Shown here: in pieces, positions 13,369 through 21,310 of the stretch
How positions within the stretch are numbered: the stretch's first letter is position 1
Layout of the letters: every line of letters begins with the position of its first letter
Source of the DNA: Smithella sp. D17
Lineage (GTDB): Bacteria > Desulfobacterota > Syntrophia > Syntrophales > Smithellaceae
Reading direction: 5' to 3'
Length of the DNA: 21,310 nt
NCBI GenBank assembly: GCA_000753945.1
Contig: JQOA01000213.1
Coordinates: 1-21,310 of the forward strand
Notes under the pieces: model-generated
Seen by the model: the letters and a program-made list of their open reading frames with translations, nothing else
What the model was told of the DNA's origin: nothing
Database searches by the model: none
Made by a program: the position numbers and the translations under genes

Positions 13369-15441
13369 ATGAGTAATGAACTTTTGTTTGAAATTGGCAC
13401 TGAAGAAATTCCCGCTGGATTTCTATCCAAAGCGATTGTTGATATGGAAGACATTATCCATAAATCACTAACAGAAAAACGCATTGCTTTTGAAGGGATC
13501 AGGTGTCTGGCCACGCCGCGGCGCCTTGTTCTTTATATAGCCGATTTGTCCCCCCGGCAGGAAGATCAGTCTATTGAGAAATTAGGACCGGCGAAGAAAG
13601 CAGCCTTTGACGAAAACGGTCAGCCGACAAAAGCCGCTATCGGTTTCGCCAGAGGACAGGGGCTGGAAGTTTCTCAACTGGAGACTATCACAACCGAAAA
13701 AGGCGAATATATCGGCGCGCGCAAAACAATTGCCGGACAACCGACAAAAGAACTGCTTCCGGTTATTCTCAAAGATTTCATGCTGGCTATTCCCTTCCGC
13801 AAATCAATGCGCTGGGCCGACTACGATCTGCGTTTCGCGCGTCCGGTGCACTGGATTTTGGCGCTTTACGACGGAAATGTCATTTCTCTGAAGATTGAAA
13901 ATATCGAAAGCGGCAATACATCCCGCGGTCATCGTTTTATGAGCCCGGCTTCTTTTGCCGTTACCGGTTTTGAAGACTACCTGCAAAAAACCAGAGAAAA
14001 TTTTGTAATTGCCGATCCTGCCGAAAGAAAAAATATAATTCTTGATGAAGCGCAGAAAGCTGCGGCAGAAGTCGGAGGAAAACTTTTTTATACTGACGAT
14101 CTGCTGGAAACAGTAAGCTTCATCGTGGAATATCCCGTAATAGTGCGCGGCGGTTTCGACGAGGACTATTTGAAAATTCCCAAAGAAGTTCTGACAACGA
14201 CCATGATCTCGCATCAAAAATACTTCCCTGTTGTCAATAACGAAGGAAAACTTCTGCCTTATTTCATTGCGATCAGCAACACCAGACCCCGCGACATCAC
14301 GGTAGTGGCCAAAGGCAACGAAAGGGTCCTGCGGGCGCGTCTGGCCGACGCATCTTTCTTTTTTGAGGAAGATAAAAAAGTCCCCCTGGAAGACAGAGTG
14401 GAATCGCTTAAAAAAGTTGTCTTTCATACACTGTTAGGAACATCACACAAAAAGGTCTTGCGCTTCCGAAAGCTGGCGGTAAAGATTGCTTCCAAAGTGA
14501 AACCCTCCGTTAAGAAAAATGTTGATCGCGCCGCGCTGCTGGCTAAAGCCGATCTGGAATCGCTGATGGTGGGTGAATTTTCCGAACTTCAGGGCATCAT
14601 GGGGCGGGAATACGCACTTATAGCCGGAGAAACACCGGCAATCGCCAATGCTATCTATGAACATTATTTGCCGATTGCCGCCGGCGGTGACCTGCCGCAA
14701 ACAGATGAAGGAGCAATTGTCGGCATTGCCGATAAGATGGACACTATTGCCGGTTTTTTCGGCGTGGGCATGCCGCCGACCGGTACGGCCGATCCCTACG
14801 CACTGCGCCGTCAGGCATTAGGCATTATTAATATTATTTTATCCCGTTGCTATTCTTTAAGCCTGAATTTCCTGATTGACGAAAGCCTTATACAACTCAA
14901 GGATGTTCTGAAAAAACCGTCTGATGAGGTTAAAAAGGATATCCTGGAGTTCTTCAAGGGACGCCTCCAGAACCAACTTATTACCCAGGGGTACGCTTAT
15001 GATACCGTAGATGCCGTCTTGTCCACGGATATTGATGAACTTGTCGAGGTTATGGAAAAGGTTAAGGCTCTACAGTCTTTTCGTCAGAATCCCGATTTTG
15101 AACCCATTTCCATCGCCTTTAAGCGTGTGGACAATATTTTGAAGGATTTCCAAAACGGTCAGATTGATGTCAACCTGCTTGCCCATGAAGCGGAAATAAA
15201 ACTCTTTTCTACTTTTGATGATATCAAGACCCGGGTGGAAAAAGGTATAATTGAGAAAGATTTCAGCGCCGCGTTGAATAAACTGGCCGCTTTGCGTCCA
15301 CATGTGGATGATTTTTTTGATAATGTAATGGTTATGGATAAGGATGAAAAAATTCGTTTTAACCGTCTATCGCTTTTGGCGGAGATATCAGCCCTTTTCC
15401 ATAAAATTGCCGATTTTTCTAAAATTGTTACACCAGATTGA
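13369..15441 (+). CDS. glyS: Glycyl-tRNA synthetase beta subunit
   Basis: The beta subunit binds and positions tRNA-Gly for the alpha subunit. The 690-residue product has the usual length. It begins with the family signature LLFEIGTEEIPAGF (5-18) and contains FRKSMRW (143-149), GRFDYLITR-region equivalents of the central HD-like domain, and a C-terminal DALR-type anticodon-binding domain (about 580-690). It follows glyQ in one operon with a GGAG before the ATG. No frameshift or missing segment was seen. Confidence 0.97.
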   Translation: MSNELLFEIGTEEIPAGFLSKAIVDMEDIIHKSLTEKRIAFEGIRCLATPRRLVLYIADLSPRQEDQSIEKLGPAKKAAFDENGQPTKAAIGFARGQGLEVSQLETITTEKGEYIGARKTIAGQPTKELLPVILKDFMLAIPFRKSMRWADYDLRFARPVHWILALYDGNVISLKIENIESGNTSRGHRFMSPASFAVTGFEDYLQKTRENFVIADPAERKNIILDEAQKAAAEVGGKLFYTDDLLETVSFIVEYPVIVRGGFDEDYLKIPKEVLTTTMISHQKYFPVVNNEGKLLPYFIAISNTRPRDITVVAKGNERVLRARLADASFFFEEDKKVPLEDRVESLKKVVFHTLLGTSHKKVLRFRKLAVKIASKVKPSVKKNVDRAALLAKADLESLMVGEFSELQGIMGREYALIAGETPAIANAIYEHYLPIAAGGDLPQTDEGAIVGIADKMDTIAGFFGVGMPPTGTADPYALRRQALGIINIILSRCYSLSLNFLIDESLIQLKDVLKKPSDEVKKDILEFFKGRLQNQLITQGYAYDTVDAVLSTDIDELVEVMEKVKALQSFRQNPDFEPISIAFKRVDNILKDFQNGQIDVNLLAHEAEIKLFSTFDDIKTRVEKGIIEKDFSAALNKLAALRPHVDDFFDNVMVMDKDEKIRFNRLSLLAEISALFHKIADFSKIVTPD

Positions 15442-15482
15442 TTTTTTTGCTGATCTCTCCATAAGTTGAAATATCAGACGAA

Positions 15483-15511
15483 TTGACATTAATATAAATC
15501 CTTGTTAGTAT
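15483..15511 (+). promoter_or_regulatory. Candidate promoter for the GAF-GspE/PilB gene
   Basis: TTGACA (15483-15488), a 17-bp spacer and TAGTAT (15506-15511) lie just upstream of the ATPase gene, giving a leader of about 30 bases with an AAGGAA. This suggests the gene is transcribed apart from glyQS. Confidence 0.5.
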
Positions 15512-15549
15512 AAAATTCAATTTCTATATCTTAAGGAAAGATTTACTCC

Positions 15550-17847
15550 ATGAACGATCAGTTAACTCCACCATCCGCAACAAATATTAATGGAACTTCC
15601 CGAATACGCAAGGAACTACTGGACATAACCAACCATATTCATGCGGCACAGAATATCAAACAAATTCTCATCGATTTAAAGAGCGGCATCCTCAACCTTT
15701 TTAATGCCAATTCCATAACTACTTACGTCGTCGATAAAGCACGCAATGAAATTTATTCCATGTTTCTGGCCGGCACACAACTCAAAGAAATCAGATTACC
15801 AATAAATAATAAAAGTATTGCCGGCTACGTAGCGAACACCGGCACGATAATTAATATTGAAAATGCATACAATCAAAAGGAGCTTAAGAGTATCGAAGCG
15901 GAGTTAACTTTTGATGACAGCTGGGATAAAAAATCGGGCTTTAAGACCAGGCAGATTCTTGCCGCCCCGATATACCACAGCAGCCAGCTCATGGGTGTCC
16001 TTCAAATTATCAACAAGAAAGTTGGTGATGGAAAATTCTCTGAAGAGGAAATTGCATTAGCGCTGGAAATTGCCGAAGTTCTCGGTGTCGCTTTTTACAA
16101 TCAACAACGTTTTGTTCGCCACCGGAAAACACGTTTTGATTATTTAATAACCCACGATCTTCTTAAAGAAGAAGAACTGGAAAGCGCATGGAAAGAAGCG
16201 CGTGAAAAAAAAGAGTCAATGGAAAATTTCCTCATGATGAAATACAAAATATCTAAAGAAGATGTTGGTCGTGCTTTTGAGGAATTTTATAACTGTCATT
16301 TTATCAGATATAACGAGAAAATACCTATCCCGGGCCACTTAATTAAAGATTTGAAAAAAAATTATCTGCGCCGTGAACTTTGGGTGCCACTGGAAAAGGT
16401 CGGTGACAAAATTCACGTAATCATGGATGATCCGAACAACATTATAAAGAGAGACACCATTGAAAATCTTTTAAAAACCAAGCAAATAAATTATGACGTC
16501 GCCTTGGAAGAAGACATAATAAAATACATCAACCTTTTTTATAATACTCCCGATGACGAACACTCTTTTATAGAAATATTAGGCCGGATGGAGGGTGACG
16601 ATGCGACGTCAGAAGATGAAGAAGGCGACGAAACGGTCACCGAATCGGATAGTGTTATTATGCAACTCGTTAATAAAATTATTAATGATGCTTATAATCG
16701 CCGTGCTTCGGATATACATGTCGAACCCAATGTAGACAGAAAAAATGTAGAGATTCGGTTCCGTGTCGATGGCGACTGTGCTCTCTATCAAACGGTCCCT
16801 TTCAGTTACCGCGCGGCCCTTATTTCGCGCATCAAAATCATGTCCAATCTGGATATCACCATTAAAAGACTGCCACAGGACGGTAAGATTAAGTTCAGGC
16901 GTTCTAATGGAGACGAAATTGAATTGCGTGTAGCGACAATTCCTACCCAGGGTGGTGTGGAAGATGTGGTTATGCGTATTTTAGCTAAAGGCGAGACAAT
17001 GCCTCTGGAAGATATGGCTTTATCTTCGCGCAATTACAACGAACTAACCAGTATTATTTCCAAACCTTACGGCATGATTTTGTGTGTCGGTCCTACCGGT
17101 TCCGGTAAAACAACTACACTGCATGCCGCATTGCACCACATTAATCGTCCGGACAGAAAAATATGGACGGCGGAAGACCCTGTGGAAATCACTCAATACG
17201 GTTTGCGTCAAGTACAAGTGCACCCCAAGATCGGTTTTGATTTTGCGGCAGCTATGCGTGCATTTTTACGTGCGGATCCTGATGTCATCATGGTCGGCGA
17301 AATGCGCGATTACGAAACAGCAAAGACAGGTGTTGAGGCATCCCTTACCGGTCACCTGGTATTCAGCACTCTGCATACGAACAGTGCCCCGGAAACTATT
17401 GTCCGCCTGCTGGATATGGGCATTGATCCCCTTAATTTTGCCGATGCCTTGTTGGGCATTCTCGCTCAACGCCTTGTACGAACTCTTTGCAAGAAGTGTA
17501 AGGAACAATATCATCCTACAAAGGAAGAATACGACGAAATGGCTGAAAGTTACGATCAGGAAGAATTTGACAAGTTAAATATCCCTTACAATGATGAATT
17601 CAAACTTTACAGACCTAAGGGTTGTGATATATGCAATAATACCGGCTATAGAGGCAGAATGAGTATTCATGAACTCTTAGTCGCAACCGATGGTATCAAA
17701 AGACTGATTCAAAAGCATGAAACCGTAGAAGTCATGCGGAACCTGTCCCGGAGCGAAGGCATGACGACACTTTTACAGGACGGTATTCTAAAAGCTCTCA
17801 AAGGTTTTACTGATTTTAAACAGGTACGCCGCGTCTGTATAAAATAA
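15550..17847 (+). CDS. GAF-domain GspE/PilB-family assembly ATPase
   Basis: This is a hexameric secretion ATPase of the type II secretion/type IV pilus family, which powers pilin or pseudopilin assembly at the inner membrane. The 765-residue protein has a GAF sensor domain (about 25-185), then a GspE/MshE N-terminal-like region (about 195-330), then the ATPase (about 365-765). Walker A is GPTGSGKTT (514-522), the Asp box is TAEDPVE (540-546), Walker B lies in DVIMVGEMRD (578-587) and the His box is TGHLVFSTLHTN (600-611). A zinc motif is formed by C647/C650 and C692/C695. The arginines and glycines of the cyclic-di-GMP MshEN motif are largely absent from the N-terminal region. No pilus or secretion partner gene is adjacent, so its machine is encoded elsewhere. 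Confidence 0.93.
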   Translation: MNDQLTPPSATNINGTSRIRKELLDITNHIHAAQNIKQILIDLKSGILNLFNANSITTYVVDKARNEIYSMFLAGTQLKEIRLPINNKSIAGYVANTGTIINIENAYNQKELKSIEAELTFDDSWDKKSGFKTRQILAAPIYHSSQLMGVLQIINKKVGDGKFSEEEIALALEIAEVLGVAFYNQQRFVRHRKTRFDYLITHDLLKEEELESAWKEAREKKESMENFLMMKYKISKEDVGRAFEEFYNCHFIRYNEKIPIPGHLIKDLKKNYLRRELWVPLEKVGDKIHVIMDDPNNIIKRDTIENLLKTKQINYDVALEEDIIKYINLFYNTPDDEHSFIEILGRMEGDDATSEDEEGDETVTESDSVIMQLVNKIINDAYNRRASDIHVEPNVDRKNVEIRFRVDGDCALYQTVPFSYRAALISRIKIMSNLDITIKRLPQDGKIKFRRSNGDEIELRVATIPTQGGVEDVVMRILAKGETMPLEDMALSSRNYNELTSIISKPYGMILCVGPTGSGKTTTLHAALHHINRPDRKIWTAEDPVEITQYGLRQVQVHPKIGFDFAAAMRAFLRADPDVIMVGEMRDYETAKTGVEASLTGHLVFSTLHTNSAPETIVRLLDMGIDPLNFADALLGILAQRLVRTLCKKCKEQYHPTKEEYDEMAESYDQEEFDKLNIPYNDEFKLYRPKGCDICNNTGYRGRMSIHELLVATDGIKRLIQKHETVEVMRNLSRSEGMTTLLQDGILKALKGFTDFKQVRRVCIK

Positions 17848-17899
17848 TTATATTATTCTATACGTATTTACTCTCCCGAACAATTAGGATTATTGTAAT

Positions 17900-18505
17900 T
17901 TACTTTGACCATGGAAAGTAAATCAAGAACCACAGTATTTTACCGTATTCTCTTCTCACTTTTCTCCAATCTGCCGACGATAATTCCCGGAAGTCCGCCG
18001 GAGCTTTTTCGTAATGTGTCGGCACAAAATAAAAAACGTTATTATTTGTATCAAATACCTTCATCGCAATGATTTTAATACGCCGCATGTGATAAGGTGA
18101 ACTGACAAATATCGCGGAATTCAGTCTGTAACCAGACATTATTTTTCGGGCTTCGACTATTTCCAAATGTGTATCTTCATAAAATTCCGGAGGTGCGGTA
18201 ACATTCTTTTGATCTGATTTTAAAAAATATAAATTCGGTGATAAATATTTCTTCATTTCCTTATCATAAACTCTGTAAACTTTATGATACGCCGGAATAA
18301 TTAAGTAATCAGCCATTCCTTCGTTTATTAATTTATAGGCTTCTTTTTGACGTGCCTTGAAATCCGGCCCCAGGATAAGTACGATCGCATTTGCCTTCCT
18401 GTATTCCGAAGAATAAAGCAAATACTTTGGAGAGTATAAAATAAATCCTGTCAGCAGAACTAAAAACAGGATTCCGGCAAGATAATATTTACCGATTTTT
18501 ATCAC
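17900..18505 (-). CDS. DUF218 / YdcF-SanA-ElyC family membrane protein
   Basis: This protein of about 201 residues has one N-terminal membrane helix (about 8-26) and a DUF218 domain. Conserved features are the ANAIVLILG start of the domain and the SSPYHMRR motif. Related proteins (SanA, ElyC, YdcF) affect envelope integrity, peptidoglycan or lipid-carrier metabolism and polysaccharide export, but the reaction is not settled. I chose GTG at 18505, which lies 8 bases after GAAGGA. A TTG at 18511 is also in frame but too close to that site. It is the last gene of the leftward run, 58 bp after the AMMECR1 gene, and converges with the ATPase gene across a 52-bp AT-rich gap holding only a weak ACAAT/ATTGT dyad. 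Confidence 0.8.
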   Translation of the reverse strand: MIKIGKYYLAGILFLVLLTGFILYSPKYLLYSSEYRKANAIVLILGPDFKARQKEAYKLINEGMADYLIIPAYHKVYRVYDKEMKKYLSPNLYFLKSDQKNVTAPPEFYEDTHLEIVEARKIMSGYRLNSAIFVSSPYHMRRIKIIAMKVFDTNNNVFYFVPTHYEKAPADFRELSSADWRKVRREYGKILWFLIYFPWSK

Positions 18506-18563
18506 AAACAATATCCTTCAAATAATTATCTGTATTGAATTTTGAAGAAGGAAGATTCAGCAA

Positions 18564-19112
18564 TTAATCCGTATCGCCGAAATAATTCGCTGAAAATATA
18601 AATATTTCCGTTTCTTTATCCTTCCAGGCCTGCGCCGGTAATCCGGCTTTATGGCAAGTCTCCTGAAGGAATGTTTCTCTGTCCCATTTATACTCAACAG
18701 CCACCTGCGGCAACAATAAACCGGCGTTTTGTCCGCGAACAATGTATAATCCGTGCCTTCCCACTTCAATTTCGTTGATATCTTTGATTTGTTTTAACGG
18801 ACTCAATACCGATATTTCAAAAGTTAAATCTTTAACTTCTTCCGGTTTTAAGGAAGGAAATCGTGGATCACGAAAAGCGGCAGCCAAAGCCATTTCCTGT
18901 ACTGTTTCTCCGAGCGGTTTATATGCTTTTATATAACCTATGCAACCGCGAAGGTGACCGCGTTTTTTCAGAGTCACAAACGCGCCACTTTTGGACTTGA
19001 GGTTTTCTGAATCCATTTTCAGTTCAGGCATTTTTTTATTGTTGATTTTGGCCGTAATCGCTTCTTTGGCTATTTCCAGAAGGGTATTTTTTTCTTTCGT
19101 TGTTAATTCCAT
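18564..19112 (-). CDS. AMMECR1-domain protein (AmmeMemoRadiSam system A)
   Basis: This is a member of the AMMECR1 family, conserved from archaea to humans and still without a settled biochemical function in bacteria. The 182-residue protein has the invariant LRGCIG motif (54-59), RDPRFP (81-86) and GLLLPQVA (131-138), and has the usual length. The ATG has a GGAG at good spacing. It lies 9 bp after the MEMO1-family gene, and the two families are often paired or fused. A radical-SAM partner sometimes found with them is not in this window. Confidence 0.93.
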   Translation of the reverse strand: MELTTKEKNTLLEIAKEAITAKINNKKMPELKMDSENLKSKSGAFVTLKKRGHLRGCIGYIKAYKPLGETVQEMALAAAFRDPRFPSLKPEEVKDLTFEISVLSPLKQIKDINEIEVGRHGLYIVRGQNAGLLLPQVAVEYKWDRETFLQETCHKAGLPAQAWKDKETEIFIFSANYFGDTD

Positions 19113-19121
19113 TTCGGACTC

Positions 19122-19946
19122 CTATTCTTTACAATAAACCGCTGCCGCATATCCCACAACCGAACTTTTATCGCCGGTTATATCTCCTGAATTGGCATAT
19201 TTTAAGAGATGTGCTTTATCAGCTTTCATCATATGCGCTACCAGCATTGTCACTACCATGGGCCCGCCGCCACACGCTTCAACAGTCCCATTTGCCATTG
19301 CCTGCACAAGACCAACAGCATCGCCATTTTTCAAATATCCCAGCGCAACGGCATCCATTTTTTTTGCCGCGTTATAGTTATAAAAATGAGATAAATCGGA
19401 GCTGCCTACTATCAATGTTTTTTTGTCGCGTACAGTTTCATATATAGCCGCCGCAAGGTCCCGACAGGTATCCATGTCCTGATTGCCCATAACCAAAGGA
19501 ACAAATGAAAATTCACCCAACGCGGCCTGCAAGAAAGGAATCTGAATTTCCACGGAATGTTCCTGACGATGCGCTTCCGGAATATCAGCCGTTATCTTAC
19601 TTAAATTTTTAATTTTCTGCGCAAATTCTTCGGCGACAGTCACGACGCCAAGAGGTGTTTCATAACCGCCCCGGCTAAAAACGGATACACCGTTAAAGGC
19701 AACTCTGTGACTTGGTCCTATGACGACAACAACATCATACTTATTACCGCGAATAAGCTTGTAAGCGTTTGCCGCTACTTGTCCTGAGTAAACGTAACCG
19801 GCATGAGGAGCAACCAAACCTACAATCTCTCCCGGCAATGTCAAATCAGGAACTGATGCAAAGAAGCTTTCAATATTTTTTTTCAGAATTGACGGATTTC
19901 CCGGATACCATGAACCGGCTATTACTGACTTTCTCACGGTATTCAT
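19122..19946 (-). CDS. MEMO1-family protein (AmmeMemoRadiSam system B)
   Basis: This 274-residue protein is related to human MEMO1 and to non-haem-iron dioxygenases of the LigB fold. The metal-site residues of MEMO are present: H48 in APHAGY, H80 in GPSH and H187 in SSDLSHF, with D184 beside the last. C225 (EACGGGPM) matches the conserved active-site cysteine. These suggest an iron- or copper-binding redox site; the substrate is unknown. The ATG follows a GAGGT that overlaps the end of the CysRS-like gene, only 7 bp away. The AMMECR1-family gene follows after 9 bp, so the three are one transcript. Confidence 0.93.
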   Translation of the reverse strand: MNTVRKSVIAGSWYPGNPSILKKNIESFFASVPDLTLPGEIVGLVAPHAGYVYSGQVAANAYKLIRGNKYDVVVVIGPSHRVAFNGVSVFSRGGYETPLGVVTVAEEFAQKIKNLSKITADIPEAHRQEHSVEIQIPFLQAALGEFSFVPLVMGNQDMDTCRDLAAAIYETVRDKKTLIVGSSDLSHFYNYNAAKKMDAVALGYLKNGDAVGLVQAMANGTVEACGGGPMVVTMLVAHMMKADKAHLLKYANSGDITGDKSSVVGYAAAVYCKE

Positions 19947-19953
19947 AGCTACC

Positions 19954-21310
19954 TCACTTCAATCGCCAGACGACCCCTTGTGGAGTGTCTAAAACATCAA
20001 CGCCACGTTTAGCTAGTTGCGATCTATAGGAATCTGCCTCCTTCCAGTTACTAATTTTTCTTGCCGCTTCTCTTTTATCTATCAACATTCTTATTTCCCC
20101 GTCTGCAACCAGCGCCTCAAAATCCATTATGCCCAAGACTTCGTTTATATTTCCCAACGCCGTCAGTATTTTCAGGGCATTACTTTTATTTATCATGCCC
20201 TGGGTCAGAGGAAAGTTTATTTTACCAATAAAATTAAAAACCGCCGCCAGTGCCACGGCAATATTTAAATCATCATCCAAAGCCGCTGTGAAATCATGCT
20301 TAAGATCATATATCAGTTGATCTATTTCCGTAAAAGCTTCTTTATCATCGCCATGAGCGGCATTTAACCGGCTAATGAACGTATGGATTTTTTTTACCGT
20401 ATTTTTTGCCGCCACCAAAGCGCCTTCTGAATAGTTAACCGGTTTGCGATAATGTACTCCCAGCAAAAAAAGACGAATATCTCTTCCGCTGTAACCACTT
20501 TCCCGCAATTGTGACAACGGCAGCGTATTATCCAGGGAACGGGACATTTTCCTGCCTTCGACCATTACCAGTTCGGCGTTAATCCAGTAATTAGGGCCGT
20601 TATGACCGGAAAAAGCTTTATTGATGGCTAAAACATTTTCACAATGGGGAAATATCTCATCGGCCCCGCTGACGTGAATATCATAAGTCGCTCCAAGATA
20701 TTTATTGGAAACAGCCGCGCATTCCATATGCCAACTGGGTCTCACATTTCCCCATACGGTCTTATAATAAATCCCTCTTTTTAATTCGGCCAGACTTGAT
20801 CTCTTTAATAAAGCAAAATCCGCCGGACTGTCTTTTTCATAATCATCAAGATCTATTGATTTCCCCTGTCTTGTTTTACCCAAATCTATATTGGAAAGAG
20901 CTCCGTAATCGGCCAATTTGGAAATATTATAATAAACTGAATGCAATTTTTCGTAGGCATAATCTTTATCCACTAATTTCTCGACAATTTTTAACATAAC
21001 GTCAACATTTTCAGACGCTTTCACATAGATATTATCCTTATTAATGTTGAGAAATTGTACATCTTCCATAAACACCTGCAAATATTTCTGAGAATAATCT
21101 GCAAGTTCAAGCCCTTCTTTTTCCGAGCTTTTTATTGATTTATCTCCAAAATCAACGATGTCCAGAACATGTTTTACCTTGCAACCTTTATAAATTAAAT
21201 ATCGGTTGATTAAATCGGAGACCACCATGCGCCGGTAATTTCCCAAATGGGGAGTATCATGTATTGTCGGACCGCACGTACGCATGGTTACTTCATCAAG
21301 TTTTATCGGA
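19954..21310 (-). CDS. Cysteinyl-tRNA synthetase homologue, divergent, 5' partial
   Basis: This is a class I synthetase of the CysRS type; about 451 residues are inside the window and the first ~15 lie beyond its edge. Numbering from MRTCGPT (ATG at 21285), the HIGH motif is PHLGN, the KMSKS motif is RKMSRS, and the RPSWHMEC stretch carries a zinc-ligand cysteine. The C-terminus (LIDKREAARK...DTPQGVVW) is typical. It departs from standard CysRS in several places. The usual DIDDK is VDFGDK, DIHGGG is DIHVSG, and FPHHENE reads FPHCENV. That last change replaces the glutamate zinc ligand with valine and puts cysteine where the second histidine sits. It may be the housekeeping cysS, or a paralogue with another role. 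Confidence 0.8.
   Translation of the reverse strand, partial: PIKLDEVTMRTCGPTIHDTPHLGNYRRMVVSDLINRYLIYKGCKVKHVLDIVDFGDKSIKSSEKEGLELADYSQKYLQVFMEDVQFLNINKDNIYVKASENVDVMLKIVEKLVDKDYAYEKLHSVYYNISKLADYGALSNIDLGKTRQGKSIDLDDYEKDSPADFALLKRSSLAELKRGIYYKTVWGNVRPSWHMECAAVSNKYLGATYDIHVSGADEIFPHCENVLAINKAFSGHNGPNYWINAELVMVEGRKMSRSLDNTLPLSQLRESGYSGRDIRLFLLGVHYRKPVNYSEGALVAAKNTVKKIHTFISRLNAAHGDDKEAFTEIDQLIYDLKHDFTAALDDDLNIAVALAAVFNFIGKINFPLTQGMINKSNALKILTALGNINEVLGIMDFEALVADGEIRMLIDKREAARKISNWKEADSYRSQLAKRGVDVLDTPQGVVWRLK

Noticed and set aside
1..21310. CRISPR array, phage genes or defence system
   Set aside because: No regularly spaced repeats, cas genes, phage structural genes or toxin-antitoxin pairs were seen on either strand.

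Overview
The window looks like ordinary chromosome of a Gram-negative, anaerobic-type bacterium. The best guess is a deltaproteobacterium (Desulfobacterota), perhaps near the syntrophic Syntrophales. This rests on gene content and order, not on a database search. The clues are: rpsF-rpsR-(DUF2232 membrane protein)-rplI-dnaB with no ssb; a MetF protein fused to a cysteine-rich MetV-like domain; a glutaconate-type CoA-transferase pair; a GAF-fused GspE/PilB ATPase; and a split glycyl-tRNA synthetase (glyQ and glyS). The sequence is moderately AT-rich, and nearly all genes appear intact and closely packed.

Positions 1-4200: a 107-bp inverted-repeat (MITE-like) element lies behind a leftward ribosomal/replication cluster. 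The cluster, in transcription order, is rpsF, rpsR, a DUF2232 membrane protein, rplI and dnaB. rpsF and the DUF2232 gene use TTG starts. The rpsF leader can fold so that its Shine-Dalgarno is paired next to a CCG, as in the known S6:S18 autoregulatory leader. Two terminator-like hairpins lie between rpsR and the DUF2232 gene.

Positions 4200-6400: the remains of a PAS/HD-GYP signalling gene, a hemolysin-III family membrane protein, a patatin-like phospholipase, and a tRNA-Arg(CCG) with an encoded CCA, all on the minus strand.

Positions 6470-12213: a minus-strand MetF-MetV fusion for one-carbon metabolism. Next come a plus-strand periplasmic amidase (AMIN, Amidase_3, two LysM) and a translationally coupled secreted protein of unknown function. 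A structured intergenic region follows, then a minus-strand two-subunit CoA-transferase operon.

Positions 12213-17850: back-to-back sigma70-type promoters separate the CoA-transferase operon from glyQ-glyS. After glyS comes a GAF plus type II secretion/type IV pilus ATPase with its own candidate promoter.

Positions 17900-21310: a minus-strand run, in transcription order, of a divergent cysteinyl-tRNA synthetase homologue (5' end outside the window), a MEMO1-family protein, an AMMECR1-family protein and a DUF218/YdcF-like membrane protein.

I found no CRISPR array, phage, complete insertion sequence or obvious defence system. The items most worth a second look are the decayed PAS/HD-GYP gene, the MEMO-AMMECR1 pair behind the unusual CysRS homologue, the altered CysRS zinc site, the rpsF leader and the MITE-like element.
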